A program made the translations under genes and the position numbers. Positions 45,265 to 51,467 of a stretch of DNA of 51,467 nucleotides are shown here, one piece after another. This DNA is from Desulfobacteraceae bacterium (GTDB lineage Bacteria; Desulfobacterota; Desulfobacteria; Desulfobacterales; Desulfobacteraceae): positions 1-51,467 of the forward strand of contig QZLA01000106.1 in the NCBI GenBank assembly GCA_004796375.1. The letters run 5' to 3'. Position 1 is the first letter of the stretch; each line of letters begins with the position of its first letter. A model generated the notes under the pieces. The model was given only the letters and a program-made list of their open reading frames with translations, made no database searches and was not told where the DNA came from.

Positions 45265-48081
45265 TCAAGCGGGTTTATCCAAAGCGGTTCGTATGCGGGC
45301 CGCGAGATCGTTCTGGGTGAAGGGCTTCATAATATATTGATTGATTCCGGATCCATCTATCCGTTCAGGCGTCATGAGTTCGCTGAATCCGGTGCATAAA
45401 ATGATGGGCAGATCCGGTGCCGTTTCCCGGATCTTGTCTGCCAGATCCATGCCGGTCAGGTTGGGCATGGTCTGGTCTGTAATCAACAGATCAATATCAC
45501 CGGGATTCTCGTTAAACAAGGCCAGGGCGTCTTCACTGCTGTTGCTGGCAATGACGCGGTACCCCAGATCCGAAAGCATTTCCACGGCCATATCGGTGAT
45601 GTATTCCTCGTCATCCACATAGAGGATCGACTCACTTCCACCGGGAACCTCTTCCTGGGTGGTTTCCTGTTGTGCCGGCTCCCGGGTCACGTTTGGAAAA
45701 AGAAGGTGAAACGCGGTGCCCTTGTCAGGCTCGCTGTATACAAAGATATCACCGCCGGATTTTTTTACAATACCGTGGACCATGGACAGGCCCAATCCGG
45801 TACCTAGCCCGGTCGGCTTGGTGGTGAAAAACGGTTCAAACACCCGTTGGAGAACCTTGTCCTCCATACCGTGGCCGGTATCGCTCACGGTCAGCCTTAC
45901 ATACTCCCCGGGGGTGAGGTTGATGTACTGACCCGCGGTATGTTCATCCAGGATGACCTTTTCCAATCCAAGCCCGAGTATTCCGCCGCTGTCCTGCATG
46001 GCATGCCAGGCATTGGTGCACAGGTTCATGATGATGCGGTGCAGCTGGGTGGGGTCTATGTTGACCATGAGGGACTTATCCTCGATATGGCTTTCGATGG
46101 TGATGGTGGCGGGCAGCGTGGCCCGGATCAGTTTCAGCACCTCTTTGACGATCAAGTGGATTTTAATGACCTGCGCCTTGTCACTATCCTGGCGGCTGAA
46201 GGTTAAAATATGACCGACCAGATCCTTTGCCCGATGGCAGGCTTTAATGATCCGGTTGATACGGTGGTTCAGGCGCGTGTCAGGATCGGTGTCATACTGC
46301 GAGATCTGGGCATACCCCAGGATGGCGGCAATAATATTGTTCATGTCATGGGCGATGCCTCCTGCAAGGGTTCCTAAAGCTTCAAGTTTGCCGGACTGGT
46401 GCAGCTTCTGTTCCAGGGCATCCTTTGCTTTTTCTGCCTGTTTTCTGGATGTGATATCGCGGGTCACACCGATCATCTCAACCGGTTTGCCCATGGCGTC
46501 CTGTGTAAAGGTTGTTGTGGTTTCCGTCCAGAAAATATGGCCCTTTTTATGATAGCACTCCAATTCAATGGTAAAGGCCTCCTTTCTTTTGCCTGTGCTT
46601 TCTCGGGCCTGTCTGATCCCTTCTTTCACAGCCGTCATCGCCCGTTTTCCTGCTTGGGGGGGCAGCATTTCAGTAAAGGAGAAATGCGCAGCTTCCTTGG
46701 GGGTATACCCCATCATCGCTTCGATGGAAGGGGTGATGTAAACAAGTTTCAGTGAACTCAAATCCAGTATCCAGATGACATCCTTTATGTTTTCTGCCAG
46801 AAGCCGGTATTTGCTTTCAGCCCTGTTCAATTCCACCAGGGCATGTTTCCTATCCTCCTGGACCTGATTGATTTTATCGATGACGCCAAAACAGAGCAGC
46901 ACACAGACGGCTGAGCTGGTGATCTGGACCATGGAATCGGTCAGCAGGTTGTTTTGGAGAAATCCATAGGATTTCAGAGCCATGAGAATAATGCTGACAA
47001 TAAAGGGCAGCAGGGCCAGAAAATATATTTTTGCCTGCCGGTTTCCCTTGAGGCTCATGGTCACGCTGGTCCCTGCGGTCACACAGATGGTGATACCCGT
47101 GAAAAGAATCATGGCCTGTGTGGCGATCGAGTAGGGAATGGCCATTGAAATTACGCAAAGCAGCAGGTTCAGGCGCGCAAGAAATTTGAACCAGCGGTCT
47201 ATCTGGGGCAGGGCCGCCTGTGTACTTAGAATGGTCCGGCTGTACAATAAAAATCCAAGGCAACCGATGAATCCGGACAGCGGGTGTAATCGATTTGACC
47301 ATATGGGCATGCCCGGCCAGAGGTATTGGGCAGCCATTCCGGTATGGACCATGGAAAAAAGCGCCGTACCAAAAACAAACAGCAGCAGGGATAAAAAAAT
47401 GGGATCTTTGGTTCTGGCAAATATCAGGACACAGAAAATACAGACGGACAGCATGGCTCCGTAGTAGAGCCAATTGATGATGATATCTTTTTGTTGATAG
47501 GTGTTGAATGCATCAGCGCCCCACCCGCGCAGGGAAGGGACCAGGGCGCCTTTGGATCGAAGCATGAAATAAAAGGTATGATCTCCGGGGGGCACACTGA
47601 CCGGAACGGCGAAGGTCCGGAATGACTGAGAGGTCTGTACAAATGCTTGGGTATCTCCGCCCATGGTTTTGTGAAAACCGGAAGGGGTGGGTCCGGGCTC
47701 CTGGGGGTAGTAAAGTTCAATATGATCGATCGCCGGGTAAGGGTATTCAAGGATAAGGGGAATACTGTCCTGGCGGCGGTTTTCAATGGTGCATTTGAAC
47801 CAGAACGTTGAAGAGGAGTAGCCGAATCCGGTCCGTGATCCAAGCGGCTTGAAGTTGCGGGTCTTCTGGGGTGACCGAACCTCTTTAAACGGCAGGTTGC
47901 CTTCCGTATCCTCGAAAAAGGACAGAAACGGGGTCAGGTCCATGCGGCTGATAGAAGGGTCAACTGTCACGGCACCCGTATGCTCTGCCCCGGAAAGCGG
48001 ATGCGCCATCAGGGCAGTCCAGAGTAACAGGGTGGTCACCCCATATACCCACTGCCGTAACTTGTTCGAGCCTTTCAACAT
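45265..48081 (-). CDS. Hybrid sensor histidine kinase with 7TMR-DISM, PAS and receiver domains
   Basis: The 938-residue protein has a signal/anchor, an extracellular 7TMR-DISM sensing domain (about 35-190), seven transmembrane helices (about 200-400), a PAS domain (about 425-550), HisKA with GIAHDMNN (His578), a HATPase_c domain, and a C-terminal receiver domain with phosphoacceptor Asp869 in LLITDQTMP. It is a hybrid kinase, probably for a carbohydrate or other extracellular cue. There is no adjacent response regulator. It is convergent with hisHF and shares a strand with the diguanylate cyclase upstream. Confidence 0.9.
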   Translation of the reverse strand: MLKGSNKLRQWVYGVTTLLLWTALMAHPLSGAEHTGAVTVDPSISRMDLTPFLSFFEDTEGNLPFKEVRSPQKTRNFKPLGSRTGFGYSSSTFWFKCTIENRRQDSIPLILEYPYPAIDHIELYYPQEPGPTPSGFHKTMGGDTQAFVQTSQSFRTFAVPVSVPPGDHTFYFMLRSKGALVPSLRGWGADAFNTYQQKDIIINWLYYGAMLSVCIFCVLIFARTKDPIFLSLLLFVFGTALFSMVHTGMAAQYLWPGMPIWSNRLHPLSGFIGCLGFLLYSRTILSTQAALPQIDRWFKFLARLNLLLCVISMAIPYSIATQAMILFTGITICVTAGTSVTMSLKGNRQAKIYFLALLPFIVSIILMALKSYGFLQNNLLTDSMVQITSSAVCVLLCFGVIDKINQVQEDRKHALVELNRAESKYRLLAENIKDVIWILDLSSLKLVYITPSIEAMMGYTPKEAAHFSFTEMLPPQAGKRAMTAVKEGIRQARESTGKRKEAFTIELECYHKKGHIFWTETTTTFTQDAMGKPVEMIGVTRDITSRKQAEKAKDALEQKLHQSGKLEALGTLAGGIAHDMNNIIAAILGYAQISQYDTDPDTRLNHRINRIIKACHRAKDLVGHILTFSRQDSDKAQVIKIHLIVKEVLKLIRATLPATITIESHIEDKSLMVNIDPTQLHRIIMNLCTNAWHAMQDSGGILGLGLEKVILDEHTAGQYINLTPGEYVRLTVSDTGHGMEDKVLQRVFEPFFTTKPTGLGTGLGLSMVHGIVKKSGGDIFVYSEPDKGTAFHLLFPNVTREPAQQETTQEEVPGGSESILYVDDEEYITDMAVEMLSDLGYRVIASNSSEDALALFNENPGDIDLLITDQTMPNLTGMDLADKIRETAPDLPIILCTGFSELMTPERIDGSGINQYIMKPFTQNDLAARIRTALDKPA

Positions 48082-48208
48082 GATTCGTTGCGTCTTGCCT
48101 TGTCGGAGGTGTTCATCCAGTATTGGACAATCATACCTTATTTTTCGGCAGTTGGCTACGAGGGGTTTAAGGGCTCCGGACGGTCAGGGGGTCAGGCCTG
48201 TTTTGATA

Positions 48209-49282
48209 TCAGACACTGAACTCTTTTGCCGGCTGGCATTCCTCGGACTGACACAGTTTCATCAATCCGGGCATCACCGTATTCCGGCCATTGAGTTTGG
48301 CCTTGTAGAGCATGGTGTCGGCATCATGAATCAGCCGGTTCATGTCTGCATGGTGATCAAGCTGGGCCACACCGAAACTGGCCGTCACCCGGATCTGGTG
48401 ATCCTGACTTTTGATCCTCAGGGTTGAAATGATCTGCCTGAGGCGGTCCGCCAGTTCCATGGCCTTGGTTTTATCGGTCTGGGGCAGGATGGCGATGAAC
48501 TCTTCACCACCGTAACGGGCCAGGGTATCCTGAGCCCTGATATTCCGTTTGACAGCGCTGACCACCTCTTTGAGAACCTCATCTCCGGCCAGGTGGCCGT
48601 AGGTGTCATTGATCCGTTTGAAGTGATCCAGATCAAACATGAACAGGGACAGGGGGGTTTTATGCCGGAATGCCCCTGCGATTTGCCGGTTGAGGTGATT
48701 TTCAAATTCACGGCGGTTATAGCAGCCGGTCAGGGGGTCGATCACCGCTGACTCTTTGAGATTTTCAATATCGATCTGCCTGGAAAGCGCAACCGCCGCA
48801 CTTTGGAGAACCAGATAAATAATCTCATCGTGATAATCGAACATGGTTTTACTGGGAAGCATATAAATTTTTGCTTTACAACTGCTTTCATTCAGGTCAT
48901 AGGAGATCAGCTGATTGAGTCCGAAATCTTTTTCAACCTCGCCTTCAACAAAGGTCTGGTTGATATAATTGAGCTGGTCAGGACTTTTAAGATTAAAATC
49001 CTTAAGGATAAACCCTTCAAGGGATTTTCTGTACATTCTGGGATCCAGCCATACATCCACACCATCTCCTTTCTCAAGGACAAAGGCAAACAGGCGATAA
49101 TTGAGAATGGACTTTAAACACAAAGACACTTCATCGATAATACCGGCAAGATTTTCCTTCTGGTTAAGCGCCAGGATGTGCCGGTTGAGCTTTTTATGGT
49201 CGGCCTGCCGTTGCGCAAACCCGAAAAACACGGACAGCATGGCATACAGCTTTTCACTCAGGTTGATTCTCGATATGTTCAT
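48209..49282 (-). CDS. GGDEF-domain diguanylate cyclase
   Basis: The 357-residue protein has an N-terminal GAF-like sensory region (about 30-180) and a C-terminal GGDEF domain with RYGGEEF at the active site and LDHFKRINDTYGH, so it should make cyclic di-GMP. The GGEEF variant of the signature is active in many enzymes. An RxxD inhibitory site is not obvious. ATG at 49282 is preferred, with AAGGG upstream; a longer frame starts at 49303. No transmembrane helix is seen. Confidence 0.88.
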   Translation of the reverse strand: MNISRINLSEKLYAMLSVFFGFAQRQADHKKLNRHILALNQKENLAGIIDEVSLCLKSILNYRLFAFVLEKGDGVDVWLDPRMYRKSLEGFILKDFNLKSPDQLNYINQTFVEGEVEKDFGLNQLISYDLNESSCKAKIYMLPSKTMFDYHDEIIYLVLQSAAVALSRQIDIENLKESAVIDPLTGCYNRREFENHLNRQIAGAFRHKTPLSLFMFDLDHFKRINDTYGHLAGDEVLKEVVSAVKRNIRAQDTLARYGGEEFIAILPQTDKTKAMELADRLRQIISTLRIKSQDHQIRVTASFGVAQLDHHADMNRLIHDADTMLYKAKLNGRNTVMPGLMKLCQSEECQPAKEFSV

Positions 49283-49469
49283 ATGTATCCCTTTGCATGT
49301 CAAAAAGGTGTTACAGCAAGTGTTGCAAAGAGATAATGCAAAGTTGATGCCATAATTGGCTATGGAGCAAATAAACTATAATTTCAAATAGTTATGCGAT
49401 TTGGGTCTTGTGGACCCTGTCATGCACCAGGAAAAGATTGCAGGTTGGAGCGTTGGATTTTTGACGCAG

Positions 49470-50048
49470 TTAGAGGGTACCCTTTAAACCGATCTGCTCT
49501 GCCACGGGTCTCATGCCCAGGATCACCTCTGTAATCAGCTCGGACAAGTCCATATCGAGCATTTGAGCGCCCTTTTCAATGATCGACCGGTCCACGCCGG
49601 CAGCAAACCGTTTGTCCTTCCACTTCTTCTTCACCGACTTGGCTTTCATGTCCAGGACACTTTTTGAAGGTCTGACCAGGGCGGCACTGGCCACCAGCCC
49701 GGTCAGTTCATCAACGGCATACAGGGTTTTCTCAAGGTTTGACTGGGGTTCGACATCTGTACAGATTTCCCATCCATGGCTGATGACCGCACGGATATAT
49801 TCTTCCGGCCAATTGTGCTCCTTTAATAGATCCACGGCCTTTACACAGTGTTGGTCCGGATACATCTCATAGTCGATATCATGGACCAGTCCGATCACCT
49901 GCCATTTTTCAACATCTTCGCCAAACCGTCGTGCAAAGTGACCCATGACCGCTTCAACCGCCAGGGCATGCCTGAGCAGACCATCCTTTTTATTATAGGT
50001 CTTGAACAGGGCCAGTGCGTCGTCACGTGTGGGTATATATGAGTTCAT
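49470..50048 (-). CDS. HD-domain hydrolase
   Basis: The 192-residue protein has a HD superfamily metal-binding core: LLRHALAVEAV, then GLVHDIDYEMYPDQHC with the HD pair, and later VISHGW. It lacks a nucleotide-binding GYP motif, so it is not an HD-GYP c-di-GMP phosphodiesterase and may act on other phosphoesters. It stands beside a diguanylate cyclase gene on the same strand, but 187 bases separate their frames, so joint transcription is unproven. It is divergent from the histidine kinase at 50147. Confidence 0.78.
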   Translation of the reverse strand: MNSYIPTRDDALALFKTYNKKDGLLRHALAVEAVMGHFARRFGEDVEKWQVIGLVHDIDYEMYPDQHCVKAVDLLKEHNWPEEYIRAVISHGWEICTDVEPQSNLEKTLYAVDELTGLVASAALVRPSKSVLDMKAKSVKKKWKDKRFAAGVDRSIIEKGAQMLDMDLSELITEVILGMRPVAEQIGLKGTL

Positions 50049-50146
50049 GGGTAATCCTCTTAATATTATTGCTTTTTTTTCCCGATTTAGTAGAATTCCT
50101 CAAATTGCTACACAGGCATAACGTTTAAACAGGGAATAGTCAACGC

Positions 50147-51467
50147 TTGTTTGATTTCAGAAAACTTTCCAGCTCAAGGGCACTCTATCAGAGCAATGAA
50201 ACCATCGTGTCATTCTGGCAGGAGCGGACATTTTCCTATACCTTTACCTGCCTGATTGTGATCGGGGTTGTTCCCTATATTCTGGCCTGCCGGTATGCCA
50301 TCTCCAGTGATCATATGCAGCAGGCCGTTGTTTTTACCATATTGTACGCCGTGATCATCCTGGTGGCCTTGCTCCGCCGGATTGCCTACCGGTTCAGGTT
50401 CTGGGCAGGTATCCTGGTGTTCTATATTTTGGGTGTTTATTCCTTTTCTTATCTTGGGGCATCTGATACCTCCTGGCTGTATTTCTTATGTTTTTCAATT
50501 CTGGCAGTGGTTTTCGGTAAATTGCGGGCCGGGATTATCTCCGTGCTCATCAACGCCCTGACCGTGATCCTTCTCGGAAAAATCCAGGGGATACAGCCCT
50601 TTGACACGGGGATAAACGATTTCAATACGACCCAGGTCATCTTTATGACCACCTTTTTTTTCATCAATACCATGATCACCCTCTCCCTGGGTGTGCTGAT
50701 CAATGTGGTGGAGACCTCGGGTGATGAATTCAAGCTTCTGATTAACTCTACCTCAGACCTGATCTGGTCCGTGGGCAGTGACCTGAAGATCAATTACGTG
50801 AGCCCGTCGGTTCACAGCATCCTGGGGTATGGGCAAAAGGAACTGATCGGGTGTTATATCCATGATCTGGTGGATGAAGATCAGACAGACGCCTTTAGGG
50901 CGGCCATTGAAAAAAAGGAATTTTCATATGAGACCGTCCTGATGCATCGGGACAAGACACCGGTGGATGTGGAGATATCCGGTTCGCGGGCCGGAAGGGA
51001 TATCCGTTCGGAAAACTTTTACCAGGGGATCATAAAGGATATCTCGAGCAAAAAGAGTATGGAGCGTGAGCAGGATCGGCTCAATCAGGAGTTGAGTCAT
51101 GCCGGACGCTATCAGGCCATTGGCGACCTGACCGGCCGGGTGGTCCATGATCTGAACAGCATTCTATCGGGAATCGCCACCTACCCGGAGGTACTGCTGA
51201 TGGACACGAACCTGGATGAGACGACCCGCCAGGGCGTGGTCATGATCCGGAATTCAGGTCAGAAAGCGGCGGATATTGTGAGTGATTTCCTGGTGATATC
51301 CAGTGGCATCTCTGCAGATCTACAGCTGCTCAGCATGAACCAGATTGTTGAACGGTTTATCCAGTCCGCCGAGTTTGAAGACACACTCAGATCGAAATTC
51401 CCGAACGTGGTGATGGATATGACCCTTGATCCGGAACTTCTGCTGGTGAATGCCTCCTATATGCATG
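50147..51467 (+). CDS. Membrane PAS histidine kinase, C-terminus cut by window edge
   Basis: An open frame runs to the right edge: about 440 codons from TTG at 50147, with AGGGA 11 bases upstream. It has about six membrane helices (residues 30-190), a PAS domain (about 200-310; LINSTSDLIWSV ... VSPSVHSILGYG) and the HisKA motif VVHDLNS (His334 counted from that start), followed by the beginning of the catalytic region. The ATPase domain is beyond the window. The partner regulator is unknown. An in-frame TAA at 50126-50128 sets the upstream limit, and no ATG lies nearby, so TTG is the best start. Confidence 0.82.
   Translation, partial: MFDFRKLSSSRALYQSNETIVSFWQERTFSYTFTCLIVIGVVPYILACRYAISSDHMQQAVVFTILYAVIILVALLRRIAYRFRFWAGILVFYILGVYSFSYLGASDTSWLYFLCFSILAVVFGKLRAGIISVLINALTVILLGKIQGIQPFDTGINDFNTTQVIFMTTFFFINTMITLSLGVLINVVETSGDEFKLLINSTSDLIWSVGSDLKINYVSPSVHSILGYGQKELIGCYIHDLVDEDQTDAFRAAIEKKEFSYETVLMHRDKTPVDVEISGSRAGRDIRSENFYQGIIKDISSKKSMEREQDRLNQELSHAGRYQAIGDLTGRVVHDLNSILSGIATYPEVLLMDTNLDETTRQGVVMIRNSGQKAADIVSDFLVISSGISADLQLLSMNQIVERFIQSAEFEDTLRSKFPNVVMDMTLDPELLLVNASYMH

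Noticed and set aside
49403-49417. Hairpin GGGTC/GACCC between the HD gene and the diguanylate cyclase gene as a terminator
   Set aside because: The stem is only 5 bp and no T-run follows on the minus strand.

Overview
The window reads as chromosomal DNA of an anaerobic, probably sulfate-reducing deltaproteobacterium (Desulfobacterales, Desulfobacteraceae-like). This is inferred from a MetF fused to a MetV-type zinc domain, a class III-type tetraheme cytochrome, many large sensor kinases, and Mgl-type GTPase genes beside a pilus motor ATPase. Genes are tightly packed on both strands. I see no tRNA or rRNA gene, CRISPR array or insertion sequence.

Layout. Positions 1-1085: the start of a DUF4124 protein and a divergent ferritin-like protein. 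1107-8903 (minus): a 2598-residue iterative polyketide synthase with enediyne/PUFA-type domain order KS-AT-ACP-(dead ACP)-KR-DH-PPTase, extended by two C-terminal hotdog thioesterase domains. 9024-10902 (minus): a small membrane zinc-ribbon protein and MetF. 11210-13285: a secreted repeat protein. 13401-18014: a chain of overlapping genes (zinc-dependent phospholipase C-like, UMF1/Atg22-like transporter, MntP, VOC protein, DUF1330 protein, CDF transporter). 18102-18923: a second MetF-family protein.

19090-29922 (plus): a twelve-gene, probably single-transcript locus with MglB/roadblock, MglA GTPase, two DUF4388 (PATAN)-type proteins, several unrecognised proteins, two Cache-HAMP receptors without output domains, a tetraheme cytochrome c, a large acidic protein with a possible CheW-like end, and a PilB/GspE-family ATPase with a long TPR-like front. 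It ends at a strong bidirectional terminator. I propose it as a redox-responsive polarity or motility controller of a surface motor. No pilin, PilC, PilT or secretin gene is present here.

37268-29998 (minus): rpmH-rnpA-yidD-yidC-jag-mnmE followed by a YkgJ cysteine-cluster protein, an unknown protein, a PrmA-like methyltransferase and a secreted nuclease, preceded by a clear sigma70-type promoter. 41487-37407 (minus): a radical SAM protein and RNase G. 41572-45240 (plus): asnS, a YbgC-like thioesterase and a HisH-HisF fusion closely resembling eukaryotic HIS7. 45265-51467: signalling genes (hybrid histidine kinase, GGDEF diguanylate cyclase, HD-domain protein, and a membrane PAS histidine kinase cut by the window end).

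The three points most worth pursuing are the Mgl/PATAN/cytochrome/PilB locus, the thioesterase-fused enediyne-like PKS, and the eukaryote-like HisHF.
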